Assembly: GCF_023073335.1 (NCBI RefSeq)
Contig: NZ_JADPJG010000032.1
Location: 124,001-188,000 of the forward strand
Direction: 5' to 3'
DNA: 64,000 nt
Source: Bradyrhizobium sp. 21
Lineage (GTDB): Bacteria > Pseudomonadota > Alphaproteobacteria > Rhizobiales > Xanthobacteraceae
Both the position numbers and the translations under genes were made by a program. Within the stretch, counting starts at the first letter, position 1; every line of letters begins with the position of its first letter. A model generated the notes under the pieces. That model worked only from the letters and a program-made list of their open reading frames with translations, was not told where the DNA came from and searched no databases. This document shows, piece by piece, positions 53,114 to 64,000 of this stretch.

Positions 53114-53572
53114 TCACCAATATCCGCGGTGATAGGCGCGGTACGGCCGATAGTAGCCGTAGCGAGGCCCGTAAGAGGGACGATAGGCCCGGTAACCGTA
53201 GTAGCGGGGACGCGCGTAGTAGCCGCCATACCCGTAGCTCGGCCCGTAGCCGTAATAGGCCGGCGCATAACCATAACCGTAGCCCGGCCCCGGATATCCA
53301 TAGCCGACGCCATAGTACGGGCCGCCGCCATATCCATAGCCATAAGGCGCACTGCTGGCGATGGCACCGCCGATGATCGCGCCGGCCGCAAGGCCTCCGA
53401 GACCCCATCCGAAGCCTCGGCCGCGCCAATACACCTGTGTGACATCATCGCCGGCCGCGGCCTTCATGGTTGCGACATTGGTCGGCAGCGGGGCCGCCGC
53501 CGCCTGCTCCACCTGGCCGGCCATCACCGCACCAGCCAGCGAACAGGCAATTGTCATTTTCCAGATACTCAT
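53114..53572 (-). CDS. Secreted Gly/Tyr-rich repeat protein
   Basis: 152 residues. Signal peptide IWKMTIACSLAGAVMAGQVEQAAAA, a short spacer, then a Gly-rich helix (GLGGLAAGAIIGGAIASSA) and a Tyr/Gly/Pro repeat region (YGYGYGGGPYYGVGYGY ... RPYRAYHRGYW). Similar small envelope proteins with glycine-zipper and Tyr-rich tails occur in rhizobia. Function unknown. The ATG at 53572 follows GGGAGTGAGG. Confidence 0.7.
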   Translation of the reverse strand: MSIWKMTIACSLAGAVMAGQVEQAAAAPLPTNVATMKAAAGDDVTQVYWRGRGFGWGLGGLAAGAIIGGAIASSAPYGYGYGGGPYYGVGYGYPGPGYGYGYAPAYYGYGPSYGYGGYYARPRYYGYRAYRPSYGPRYGYYRPYRAYHRGYW

Positions 53573-53882
53573 CGCCTCACTCCCTGTTTGACGTCTCGCT
53601 CGGAAAAGGATCGCGGGCGCATGATCGGGCATCTTTGCGCCAAGTCAAAGCCTCCGAAAGTCGCGCCTCCAATTGCGTGCACCGCACAAAGGCATGCCTG
53701 AATTGTCGTCAGGACATTGCGCGATGCAGCCGGGGGCTGCAGATCACGGCGAAGCATTAAGCTTCCCGCACATTCGCAACCAACAACCACCTTCCCGATT
53801 GACTATTCGTGCCATTACTATCGGTTCCAATGTGCGCGGGCGGGAGGCTTCTCGCGAGCGCCAGAGTTGTGGGAGGATGACT
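53573..53882. other. Divergent region between Gly/Tyr-rich gene and glgC
   Basis: 310 bp with no supported gene. A small perfect hairpin TGCAGCC-ggg-GGCTGCA lies at 53725-53741, with no T-run. It should contain the promoters of both flanking genes. Confidence 0.4.
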
Positions 53883-55145
53883 ATGAGTGCCGCGAGACCC
53901 GAGCCGCTTGCCCGTCAGGCGCTGGCGTTTGTCCTGGCGGGCGGGCGCGGCAGCCGGCTCCTGGAGCTGACCGACCGGCGCGCCAAACCCGCAGTCTATT
54001 TCGGCGGGAAATCCCGCATCATCGATTTCGCGCTGTCGAACGCGGTGAATTCCGGCATCCGCCGCATCGCGGTTGCCACCCAGTACAAGGCCCACAGCCT
54101 GATCCGGCACCTTCAGATGGGCTGGAACTTCTTCCGCCCCGAGCGCAACGAGAGTTTTGACATCCTCCCGGCCAGTCAGCGCGTGTCGGAGAGCATGTGG
54201 TATGTCGGCACGGCCGACGCGGTCTACCAGAACATCGACATCATCGAGTCGCACGCCTGCCGTTTCATCGTGGTGCTGGCCGGCGACCATATCTACAAGA
54301 TGGACTACGAGGTGATGCTGCGCCAGCATGTCGACAGCGGCGCCGACGTCACGGTCGGCTGCCTCGAAATGCCGCGCGAAGAGTCTTCCGGCTTCGGCAT
54401 CATGCATATCGACGAGAACGGCTGGATCAAGTCGTTCCTGGAAAAGCCGAAAGATCCGCCGCCGATGCCGGGCAAGCCGGACGTCTCGCTCGCCAGCATG
54501 GGCATCTACGTGTTCGATGCGAAATTCCTGTTCGACGAGCTCAAGCGCGACGCCGAGGACCCGAATTCGAACCACGATTTCGGCAAGGACATCATCCCCT
54601 ATCTGGTCAAGAACGGCCGCGCCATGGCGCACCAATACTCGACTTCCTGCGTCCGTTCCGGCAGCGACCCCCGCGCCTATTGGCGCGATGTCGGCACGGT
54701 CGACGCCTATTGGGCCGCCAATATCGACCTCACCGACGTGGTGCCGGAACTCGATCTGTTCGACAGCGCCTGGCCGATCTGGTCTTACTCGGAGATCACG
54801 CCACCGGCGAAATTCGTCCACGACGAGGAAAGCCGGCGCGGCCAAGCCGTGAGCTCGCTGGTCTCGGGCGGCTGCATCATCTCCGGCGCCTCGCTGCGCC
54901 GCTCGCTGTTGTTCACGGGGGTGCGCGTCAACTCCTACGCCAATGTCGAGAACGCGGTGATCATGCCGTACGTGAATATCGGCCGTGGTGCGCGACTGAA
55001 GAACGTCGTGATCGACCGCGGTGTCGAGATTCCGGAAGGGCTCGTCGTCGGCGACGATCCAGAGCTGGATGCAAAACGCTTCCGCACCACCGAGCAGGGT
55101 ATTTCGCTCATCACCCAGCCGATGCTCGACAGGCTCAATACATGA
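53883..55145 (+). CDS. glgC: Glucose-1-phosphate adenylyltransferase
   Basis: 420 residues. The nucleotidyltransferase N-terminus is FVLAGGRGSRLLELTDRRAKPAVYFGGK (AGGxGxRL with substrate Lys). Activator/inhibitor and glucose-1-P sites: GTADAVYQN, LAGDHIYKMDY, SGFGIMHID, EKPKDPP. A left-handed beta-helix follows from about 300. It makes ADP-glucose for glycogen. The ATG at 53883 follows GGGAGG; an ATG 6 bp upstream is less well spaced. Its stop overlaps the glgA start. Confidence 0.95.
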   Translation: MSAARPEPLARQALAFVLAGGRGSRLLELTDRRAKPAVYFGGKSRIIDFALSNAVNSGIRRIAVATQYKAHSLIRHLQMGWNFFRPERNESFDILPASQRVSESMWYVGTADAVYQNIDIIESHACRFIVVLAGDHIYKMDYEVMLRQHVDSGADVTVGCLEMPREESSGFGIMHIDENGWIKSFLEKPKDPPPMPGKPDVSLASMGIYVFDAKFLFDELKRDAEDPNSNHDFGKDIIPYLVKNGRAMAHQYSTSCVRSGSDPRAYWRDVGTVDAYWAANIDLTDVVPELDLFDSAWPIWSYSEITPPAKFVHDEESRRGQAVSSLVSGGCIISGASLRRSLLFTGVRVNSYANVENAVIMPYVNIGRGARLKNVVIDRGVEIPEGLVVGDDPELDAKRFRTTEQGISLITQPMLDRLNT

Positions 55146-56596
55146 TGCCTGTTCGCGTCCTCGCGGTCGCCTCCGAAGTCTATCCCATCGTCAAGACCGG
55201 AGGCCTCGCGGACGTCGCGGGCGCGCTGCCGATTGCGCTGAAGGCGCATGGCGTCGAGATGCGCACGCTGATGCCGGGCTATCCCGACGTGATGCGACTG
55301 CTCGGCGGAGCCGACGAAATCCGGCGCTGGCCGGATTATTTCGGCGGCCCCGGACGCCTGCTCGCGGGCTCGCATGACGGGCTCGATCTGTTCGTGCTCG
55401 ACGTGCCGCATCTCTATGCGCGGCCGGGTAACCCCTACGTCACCGCCGAGGGCCTCGACTGGCCGGACAATGGCGTGCGCTTCGCGGCGCTGGCGCGCAT
55501 CGCCGCCGATATCGGCCACGGTCTCGTGCCGGCCTTCGTTCCCGAAATCGTGCACGCCCATGACTGGCAGGCAGGGCTGGCGCCGGCCTATCTGCACTAT
55601 GACGGCCGACCACGGCCCGGCACCGTGATGACCATCCACAACATGGCCTATCAGGGCAAGTTCGCGCCTGAGCTGATCCGCTCGATCGGCCTGCCTTGGC
55701 ACGCCCTGGGTGTCGACGAGCTCGAATATTTCGGCGGCATCAGCTTTTTGAAGGCAGGGCTGCAATTCGCCGACCGCATCACCACGGTTTCGCCAACCTA
55801 TGCGCAGGAGATCCAGACCGACGAGGGCGGCATGGGGTTCGGCGGCTTGCTCCGCTCCCGTGCGAACGTGCTGAGTGGAATCCTCAACGGCATCGACATC
55901 GAGGTGTGGAATCCGCAAGCCGATCCGCACATCGCCTACCGCTTCGGCGCGGAGGACCTGACGTTCCGGGCCGCGAACAAGGCCGTGCTCCAGCAACAAT
56001 TCAATCTCGATTCCTCGGACGAGGCGCCATTGCTCGGCGTCATCAGCCGCCTGTCCTGGCAGAAGGGGCTCGATCTGCTGCTCGAGGCGATTCCGACCAT
56101 CTTGAGCGAAGGCATGCAGCTCGCGCTGCTCGGCAGCGGCGACCGTGATCTCCAGGATGGCTATCAGGCTGCCGCCCGCGCGAACCCGGGCCGGGTCGGA
56201 GTCGTGATCGGTTACGACGAGATCATGGCGCATCTGATCCAGGCCGGCTCGGACGCCCTCATCGTTCCGTCGCGCTTCGAACCATGCGGCCTGACCCAGC
56301 TCTGCGCGCTGCGCTACGGCGCCATCCCGATTGTCTCGCGCGTCGGAGGCCTCGAGGATACCATCGTCGATATCGGCGAGGCTGATAGGTCGGACCGCGA
56401 CGCCACGGGCTTCAAGTTCGCGCCCGTCACCGCGGATGCCCTCGCCAGCACGCTGCGCAAGGCCAACACTGCCTTCCACGACAAGCTGACCTGGCGGCGG
56501 CTGCAACTGAGCGGACTTGCCACCGATGTGTCCTGGCGCAATCGCGCCGGCGACTATGCCGCGCTCTATCGCGATCTTTTGACAGCGCGCGCCTGA
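55142..56596 (+). CDS. glgA: Glycogen synthase (ADP-glucose)
   Basis: 484 residues. The N-terminal KTGGLADVAGALP motif binds ADP-glucose; HDWQAGLAPAYLHYD and VSPTYAQEIQT lie in the first Rossmann domain; GVISRLSWQKGLDLLLEA and SRFEPCGLTQLCALRYG in the GT-B C-terminal domain. It extends alpha-1,4-glucan. The ATG overlaps the glgC stop (ATGA), indicating translational coupling. Confidence 0.95.
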   Translation: MMPVRVLAVASEVYPIVKTGGLADVAGALPIALKAHGVEMRTLMPGYPDVMRLLGGADEIRRWPDYFGGPGRLLAGSHDGLDLFVLDVPHLYARPGNPYVTAEGLDWPDNGVRFAALARIAADIGHGLVPAFVPEIVHAHDWQAGLAPAYLHYDGRPRPGTVMTIHNMAYQGKFAPELIRSIGLPWHALGVDELEYFGGISFLKAGLQFADRITTVSPTYAQEIQTDEGGMGFGGLLRSRANVLSGILNGIDIEVWNPQADPHIAYRFGAEDLTFRAANKAVLQQQFNLDSSDEAPLLGVISRLSWQKGLDLLLEAIPTILSEGMQLALLGSGDRDLQDGYQAAARANPGRVGVVIGYDEIMAHLIQAGSDALIVPSRFEPCGLTQLCALRYGAIPIVSRVGGLEDTIVDIGEADRSDRDATGFKFAPVTADALASTLRKANTAFHDKLTWRRLQLSGLATDVSWRNRAGDYAALYRDLLTARA

Positions 56597-56632
56597 GGGG
56601 AGCCTGTCGCGTTGAATAGCGTTCCTGCGATC

Positions 56633-56756
56633 CATCCTTCGAGACGCCCGCGCCGCGGGCTCGTCAGGATGAGGGCGGAGTACGTGGCAAAAATTTCGAC
56701 AGCCCGGGTGCTGCTTAGCCTCATCCTGAGGAGGCGCGTAAGCGCCGTCTCGAAGG
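56633..56756. repeat. Palindromic intergenic repeat, copy 1
   Basis: Outer inverted ends CATCCTTCGAGACG ... CGTCTCGAAGG; inner CGTCAGGATGAGG ... CCTCATCCTGAGG. It is the same architecture as the copy at 57157-57285. It lies between glgA and the SemiSWEET gene. Confidence 0.85.
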
Positions 56757-56835
56757 ACGAGGCGCGCGCACAGACTGTCGCCTGGATCGCCGCCCCAGAC
56801 CATCACCATCATCGAATCCATGCTATAGAGCCGGC

Positions 56836-57096
56836 ATGGACCCCTTCGCGATCAAGCTGATCGGCTTTGCCGCCGCCACCTGCACCACCATCGCCTACGC
56901 GCCGCAGGTCATCAAGGTCTGGAAGACGCGCTCGGCACGCGACATCTCGCTCGGCATGTTTCTCATCATGGTGCTGGGCCTCGCACTCTGGCTCGTCTAC
57001 GGCCTGCTCTCCGGCGACGCCCCGCTGGTCGCCGCCAACGCCGTCACCATGGTGCTCGCCGGCGGCATCCTGTTCATGAAGCTGAAGTACGGGTGA
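56836..57096 (+). CDS. SemiSWEET sugar transporter
   Basis: 86 residues forming a single triple-helix bundle: IKLIGFAAATCTTIAYAPQVIKVW has the PQ motif, followed by TRSARDISLGMFLIMVLGLALWLVYGLL and a third helix. Length and motifs fit SemiSWEETs, which dimerise to move sugars across the inner membrane. It sits between two copies of a palindromic repeat. Confidence 0.9.
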   Translation: MDPFAIKLIGFAAATCTTIAYAPQVIKVWKTRSARDISLGMFLIMVLGLALWLVYGLLSGDAPLVAANAVTMVLAGGILFMKLKYG

Positions 57097-57156
57097 GGCT
57101 CTTCACCTTGCGCCCTGTGCGACAGGGCAATCGCATTTGAGAACGGTTCTAGCGGC

Positions 57157-57285
57157 CATCCTTCGAGACGCCCGCTTTAGGCGGGCTCCTCAGGATGAGG
57201 ATGGAATGCGTGGCAACGGTTTCAACGGGTGCAGATGCCGATTAGCCTCATCCTGAGGAGACCGCGGAGCGGTCGTCTCGAAGGG
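57157..57285. repeat. Palindromic intergenic repeat, copy 2
   Basis: CATCCTTCGAGACGCCCGC at the left, CGGTCGTCTCGAAGG at the right, inner CTCAGGATGAGG ... CCTCATCCTGAG. It is about 125 bp and parallels copy 1 some 500 bp upstream, with a different loop sequence. Confidence 0.85.
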
Positions 57286-57356
57286 CGAGGCGTGCGCTCA
57301 GGCCGCGCCGAAAGGTCATATGCGATAGCCGTGCCGACGCGGGGAGAGGGAGACGA

Positions 57357-58154
57357 TCAGCCTCCGAACACATACGACGCCATCGCAACGTGCGCGACCT
57401 CGTCGACGAAGACGCGTTTGCCCGCGTCGCTACCGGCGGCGCCGGCCGCCACCATCAGCGGCAGCAGATGATCTTCGCGCGGATGGGCCAGGCGCGCATT
57501 CGGGGCGTTCTCCCAGTCAACCAGCATCGCGTTGCGGCGCGCCGCGTCCGGATTGCTGATCGCCTCGTTCAGATAGGCCTCGAAATCATACGACACGGGC
57601 TTGGACTCGGCACGCCCGAACCCGCGCATGTTGTGATAGGTGAGCCCGCTGCCGACGATGAGAATGCCTTCGTCCCGGAGCGAAGCGATCGCCTGCCCGA
57701 CCTTGATGTGCTCGGCCGCATCATAGCTCGATCTCAGCGACAGCAGCACGATCGGCATGTCGGCGTTCGGATACATCAGGCCGAGCGGCACGAAGGTGCC
57801 GTGATCAAAACCCTGATTGGGGTCCTCCCGGCAATCGAGGCCGTTGCGCGTGAGCAGTGCCTTCACCTCCGCGGCGAGTTCGGGCTGACCCGGCGCCGGA
57901 TATTTGAGGTGATAGGTGTGCTCGGGGAAACCGTAATAATCATACACCATCGGCGGATGCGCCGAGGTCGACACGGTGAAGGCGTCGGCCTCCCAATGTC
58001 CTGATATGACGAGCACGGCCTTGGGCTTCGCGGGCAGGAGTTGCGGCAACCGGCCGAACTCCTCGGCGGTCTTCGCATATTGCACCCGCCGGTCCTCCAT
58101 GAACGGCCAGGGTCCGCCACCATGCGACAGGAACAGGGTCGGCAATCGCGTCAT
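57357..58154 (-). CDS. DODA-type aromatic ring-opening dioxygenase (YgiD-like)
   Basis: 265 residues from the ATG at 58154; an ATG at 58178 is possible but lacks a ribosome site. LFLSHGGGPWPF holds the first metal His, VLVISGHWEADAFTVST the second, and QGFDHGTFVPLGLMYPNADMPIVLLSL the third. These are the zinc/iron ligands of the LigB-superfamily 4,5-DOPA dioxygenases. GSGLTYHNMRGFG is also typical. It probably opens a catechol-type ring. Monocistronic. Confidence 0.88.
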   Translation of the reverse strand: MTRLPTLFLSHGGGPWPFMEDRRVQYAKTAEEFGRLPQLLPAKPKAVLVISGHWEADAFTVSTSAHPPMVYDYYGFPEHTYHLKYPAPGQPELAAEVKALLTRNGLDCREDPNQGFDHGTFVPLGLMYPNADMPIVLLSLRSSYDAAEHIKVGQAIASLRDEGILIVGSGLTYHNMRGFGRAESKPVSYDFEAYLNEAISNPDAARRNAMLVDWENAPNARLAHPREDHLLPLMVAAGAAGSDAGKRVFVDEVAHVAMASYVFGG

Positions 58155-58288
58155 CGGGCTCGTCTCATTTGGCAACATGCGCGTGTGAGCATAGGCAAAC
58201 CGGTATGGTTAGCAAGACGTTAACGATTTGCCGCCCAAAATCCCAGCCATGGCCGAAGGAGTCGGCCAGAAGACAAGCGAGACGTGAG

Positions 58289-58468
58289 ATGAAGAAGTTT
58301 GCGCTGGGGGACGTCGTCAACAGTGACAAGGGCCGCCGCGGCGTCGTGCGCGCTGCCTACAGATCCAGGGAAGGCCAGCAGTTCTACGCCGTCGAAAGGG
58401 ATGGCGCGATGGACTATCTCGAGGAAGACCGGCTGAGCCCGGCGCCGCGCGTCGAGCTCGCGGCTTAG
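58289..58468 (+). CDS. Small hypothetical protein
   Basis: 59 residues, MKKFALGDVVNSDKGRRGVVRAAY... The fold suggested by GDVV-x-x-x-x-G-x-x-G-V-V is a small KOW/SH3-like beta barrel, followed by an acidic YLEEDRL. The ribosome site is weak. No named family. It is divergent from the DODA gene and convergent with the esterase-like gene. Confidence 0.5.
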   Translation: MKKFALGDVVNSDKGRRGVVRAAYRSREGQQFYAVERDGAMDYLEEDRLSPAPRVELAA

Positions 58469-58492
58469 ATCCAACTCATCCTAACGCCCAAG

Positions 58493-59953
58493 CTAGCGCC
58501 CGAGCCGATCGAGGCGCTCCGACCAGGGGTCGTCTCCGCTCGCGATACGATCGTTCGTGATCAGCAGCAGGCGATCGCTGCCCGCAGCCGCCTCCCAATA
58601 CGGCAGACTCGGACCATTGGGATCTCCGCTCTTGGCGAAGTTGATCCAGTAGGCGCGCATGCGGCTTGCGACCTCGCGATCACCGCGTGACAGGATGCCT
58701 GCACCTAGCACGCCTTCCACACCGAAGATGAACTGCAATTCCCGCCCGTGACCGCCCTCGGGGTTCGCGCGCCGTGCTTCCGGCACATAGGCGAAGCGAT
58801 AGCGGAAGGTCGGCGCGCCGCTTGTGGCGTGCAGGCGCGCCAGCAGTCTCACCGGTTCGGAGAAGACCTTGTCGGTATAAAACCTTGCCGCACGGTCCGA
58901 AGGTCTGACGAGATCGGGATAGAGCGTGCGCAATTCATCGCTCGTGGTGCCCGACGATGCCAGTTCCTCCCTGATATCGAGTTCGCTGTCGAAGCCCGTC
59001 TCGTCGTCGTTGGAGCCTATGATGAGGGGAATGCGGCTCTCATGTCCGGCCGCGAAGCCAGCGGCGACCTCCTCGCTCACCAGACTTCCGTCGAACATCG
59101 GCGCAAAGCTGCGTGGCGATTTTGCCAGCAGATGTTTTTCGGCGGCAAGCAGGCTTCGCGGCTCGACGGCGCGCAAATCAGCCTGCCGCCCGAGCGCCGC
59201 CACGAATTGCCGGCCCACAATGTCGGCCTCTTGCGCCGAGCGCAGGCGCGAACGGCCGGGGACGGATTGCAGAATGGCCTTTTGAAAGAGATCGCACGAT
59301 TGCGCCGACAGCATCAGGAGCGCGATCGAGGTCGCGCCAGCATCGCGGCCGAAGAGGGTGACGTTGTTCGGATCGCCGCCGAACGCCGCGATGTTGTCGT
59401 GCACCCAATGCAGAGCGGCGATCTGGTCCATCAGGCCGTAATTGCCGGAGCCGCCTTCCGAGAGCACGGGATCAGTGAGCCAGCCAAGCGCGCCGAGGCG
59501 AAAATTCACGGTCACCACAATGACGCCGGCCTGCGTCAGCCTGGCACCATCGAACAGCGGGTCGTTGGCCGCGCCGCCGACGAAAGCGCCGCCATGGACG
59601 AACACCATCACCGGCAGCGGGCCGTCGACCCCGAAGGGACGGAACACGTTCAGTGTAAGGCAATCCTCGCTCGCGCCCGGAAGCGACGGCTGAAGGCACG
59701 GCGCGCCGTATTCATAGGCGGTGCGCATCTCCGAACTCTCGGCCGTTACCTGCGGCGGACGCCAGCGCAGAGGTCCGACCGGCGGCGCCGCGTAGGCGAG
59801 CCCCTTGAACGACGCCACCTCGCCTTCGACGGCGCCAAGCATCTGTCCTTCGCGCGTCAGCGCAAACGGAAACTGGCCGACCGGCTGGGCCATAGCCGAG
59901 CCGGCGAAACAGAGGACGACAGAAGCCGCAATGAGCGCAAGTACGGACCGCAT
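58493..59953 (-). CDS. Carboxylesterase type-B family protein with Asp replacing the catalytic Ser
   Basis: 486 residues. Signal peptide (to SAMAQ). The family hallmarks are FKGLAYAAPPVGPLRW, SEDCLTLNVFRP and VFVHGGAFVGG (oxyanion hole). The nucleophile elbow, normally G-E-S-A-G, reads G-R-D-A-G (Asp204, codon GAT, with Arg203 before it). The acid region GSNDDETGFD and the His region GGHGRELQFIFG remain. It is therefore probably not a conventional Ser esterase. It is a secreted, monocistronic gene. The ATG at 59953 gives the signal peptide; the frame extends to 60067. Confidence 0.85.
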   Translation of the reverse strand: MRSVLALIAASVVLCFAGSAMAQPVGQFPFALTREGQMLGAVEGEVASFKGLAYAAPPVGPLRWRPPQVTAESSEMRTAYEYGAPCLQPSLPGASEDCLTLNVFRPFGVDGPLPVMVFVHGGAFVGGAANDPLFDGARLTQAGVIVVTVNFRLGALGWLTDPVLSEGGSGNYGLMDQIAALHWVHDNIAAFGGDPNNVTLFGRDAGATSIALLMLSAQSCDLFQKAILQSVPGRSRLRSAQEADIVGRQFVAALGRQADLRAVEPRSLLAAEKHLLAKSPRSFAPMFDGSLVSEEVAAGFAAGHESRIPLIIGSNDDETGFDSELDIREELASSGTTSDELRTLYPDLVRPSDRAARFYTDKVFSEPVRLLARLHATSGAPTFRYRFAYVPEARRANPEGGHGRELQFIFGVEGVLGAGILSRGDREVASRMRAYWINFAKSGDPNGPSLPYWEAAAGSDRLLLITNDRIASGDDPWSERLDRLGR

Positions 59954-60032
59954 CTCGGGGGATCTCGATGCGCGGAAAGGTCTGAGCAGGTTATGTCCGG
60001 GATCCACTGCGAGGCAAGCGTTGCAGCCGCGC

Positions 60033-60242
60033 CTAGCTCCCCTTGGCAATGATCTCCGCCAGCGCACGCCGCGCGATGATGCCGAGCTCGCCGAGCGTGG
60101 AGTGACCGGACTGCGCCGCCTCGATCAGGCGCTCGGCGATGAACCTGCGGCTGTCGTGATCGCCGCCATGCGGCAGTTGGCGGCACGTCTCCTCCAGGAC
60201 GACGTCCATGTTGGCTTTGGTTCGCTCACTCAACTCTGTCAT
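60033..60242 (-). CDS. Small conserved-type hypothetical protein
   Basis: 69 residues from the ATG at 60242: MTELSERTKANMDVVLEETC..., helical with HGGDHDSRRFIAERLIEAAQSG and STLGELGIIARRALAE. It resembles short Bradyrhizobiaceae hypotheticals I have seen, with no known role. It lies 79 bp upstream of the esterase-family gene on the same strand and may share its transcript. Confidence 0.6.
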   Translation of the reverse strand: MTELSERTKANMDVVLEETCRQLPHGGDHDSRRFIAERLIEAAQSGHSTLGELGIIARRALAEIIAKGS

Positions 60243-60473
60243 GACGCCCGGCCGGTACGCGTGGCTTGTAACCGCAAGCATACACAGACGGATCGTACAT
60301 GATTAGTCCGGGCAATCACGGCCATTGTGCATCGCGATGCGTGCAATGGAGCAAGCTTCGCGCCGCCACGATGACGGCGCAAAACCGACTACCGAAGATT
60401 GCACTTGTTCTGATGACAAGCCGGGCCTGCAGCGCTAGCCTGCCGGCAAAACAAAATACACGGGAGGAATACC

Positions 60474-63164
<2,691 letters not shown>

Positions 63165-63243
63165 CAGCGAACGATTGGCCCGGAACAATGTCCCGGTCAT
63201 TGCGTTGGGTGCTTGTGGCATTGAGATGAGCGATTGGTGTAGG

Positions 63244-63271
63244 CCCCGGCACGCAAGCTAGCGTGCTGGGG
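63244..63271 (+). terminator. Intrinsic terminator after the monooxygenase-hydrolase gene
   Basis: CCCCGGCACGC / GCGTGCTGGGG (one G-T pair), loop AAGCTA, then TTCTTTT. Confidence 0.85.
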
Positions 63272-63293
63272 TTCTTTTGCGTGAGACGGGACG

Positions 63294-63566
63294 ATGGGGG
63301 ACGTGGCTGGAGATTCGAAGGTCGATTTTGGTATGCTTGCGGCGCTGTATAAATGGCCATCGCTTGCGAACCAGCGGCTGCCGGACAGGGATTCCTATCA
63401 GGTCAGCGAGGGCACGCTTGACGCATGCATCGCGGCGTTCATGGAGAAGCCGGCGGCGACCAGGCATCTCTATGAGATCCGCACGGCGGCGCAGCCGCCG
63501 CTGGTGACGGACATTCTCTCACCCGAGCACGTCATAGAGCTATCGCGCTTGAGAGAATTTCTCTGA
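63294..63566 (+). CDS. Small hypothetical protein
   Basis: 90 residues, MGDVAGDSKVDFGMLAALYKW..., with AFMEKPAATRHLYEIRTAAQPPLVTDILSPEHVIELSRLREFL. It looks like a compact helical protein. No named family; position and composition resemble small conserved Bradyrhizobium proteins. The ATG at 63294 lies 23 bp after the terminator stem. Confidence 0.6.
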   Translation: MGDVAGDSKVDFGMLAALYKWPSLANQRLPDRDSYQVSEGTLDACIAAFMEKPAATRHLYEIRTAAQPPLVTDILSPEHVIELSRLREFL

Positions 63567-63656
63567 TGCCCCGCAAAGGCACCGGCTGAGCGCAGGAACC
63601 TTCTTCCGGTTTTTCCCGTTAGTGGGTGATCGGAAGCAAAGGCGTGAGTGCCTCAC

Positions 63657-63962
63657 ATGCGTGAAGCCGACGTACCATCCTCGGTCGTGCCATATGGCGC
63701 CGACCAGACCCTTTTCGTGGTGATCGATCGCCTCGACGAGGCGACTGAACTCCGCATCGAGCGAAGTGATCTCGACGCCACGATCGGCGAGCTGGTCGCC
63801 GGCTGCTTCAACGATCCCGTCAAGGTCATCTCGTTCAATACGCTCGAGCACTGGATGAAGGATATTTCGACCGAGATCGCGGGCGAAATCCAGGCACGCT
63901 GTGACATCGACGGCGTGACGCTGCCCGACTATCTCAGCGACTTCGTCGAGAGCCACAGCTGA
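63657..63962 (+). CDS. Small hypothetical protein
   Basis: 101 residues from the ATG at 63657: MREADVPSSVVPYGADQTLFVVIDRL..., with a beta-rich start and an acidic helical end (IDGVTLPDYLSDFVESHS). No named family. A GTG 9 bp upstream is a possible alternative start. Confidence 0.55.
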   Translation: MREADVPSSVVPYGADQTLFVVIDRLDEATELRIERSDLDATIGELVAGCFNDPVKVISFNTLEHWMKDISTEIAGEIQARCDIDGVTLPDYLSDFVESHS

Positions 63963-64000
63963 TCGCGTATCGTGCAACGAGAACGAATGCGTTCAGTGCA

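Overview
The window looks like chromosome of a Bradyrhizobium-type alphaproteobacterium. I infer this from gene families and codon use (high GC, strong G/C third positions on the right), a leuA-dctP-uvrA-like-glgCA backbone, aliphatic-sulfonate genes and dispersed palindromic repeats of the kind common in that genus. A tRNA-Lys(CUU) gene at 28035-28110 divides the window in two.

Left of the tRNA (1-28034) is accessory DNA. The first 20 kb is a compact, apparently uncharacterised non-ribosomal peptide (NRPS) cluster. A 16-kb run of minus-strand genes reads: 2-oxoglutarate/Fe(II)-type oxygenase, C-A-PCP-C synthetase, two acyl-CoA-dehydrogenase-like flavoproteins, A-PCP protein with a Lys2-like adenylation pocket, zinc alcohol dehydrogenase, MFS exporter, MbtH protein, half-C/A protein, free PCP, GlmS/NodM-type amidotransferase. 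Several of these genes overlap by 4 bp (ATGA). Beside it lie a lone ACP (plus strand), a third flavoprotein, a degenerate KAS III and the start of an alpha/beta hydrolase. A second degenerate KAS III is divergently transcribed at 19039. The gene set suggests a small modified (lipo)peptide or amino-acid derivative that is exported; the product cannot be read from the sequence.

From 20.1 to 28.0 kb the DNA is decaying mobile material: an IS5-type remnant, an LPD7-domain conjugation protein, a frameshifted traG/virD4, an XRE regulator, an IS21-family element with both genes frameshifted, and a tyrosine-recombinase pseudogene pointing into the tRNA-Lys 3' end. This is the end of an integrated island whose own integrase is dead.

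Right of the tRNA (28.1-64 kb) is ordinary chromosome: a Spy/CpxP-like protein, DctP, leuA with a leucine-rich leader peptide, secreted proteins, an SMP-30 protein, a phosphoesterase, a UvrA-like ATPase, a Liv-type binding protein, a Gfo/Idh/MocA oxidoreductase, an RlpA-like protein, a CmcJ-like protein, a tightly overlapping sulfonate-uptake/desulfonation operon (45.4-51.6 kb) with a frameshifted extra binding-protein gene beside it, glgC-glgA, a SemiSWEET, a DODA dioxygenase, a carboxylesterase-family protein with Asp in place of the catalytic Ser, and an 896-residue fusion of a Baeyer-Villiger-type flavin monooxygenase with an HSL-type esterase. Four palindromic repeat blocks lie between these genes.
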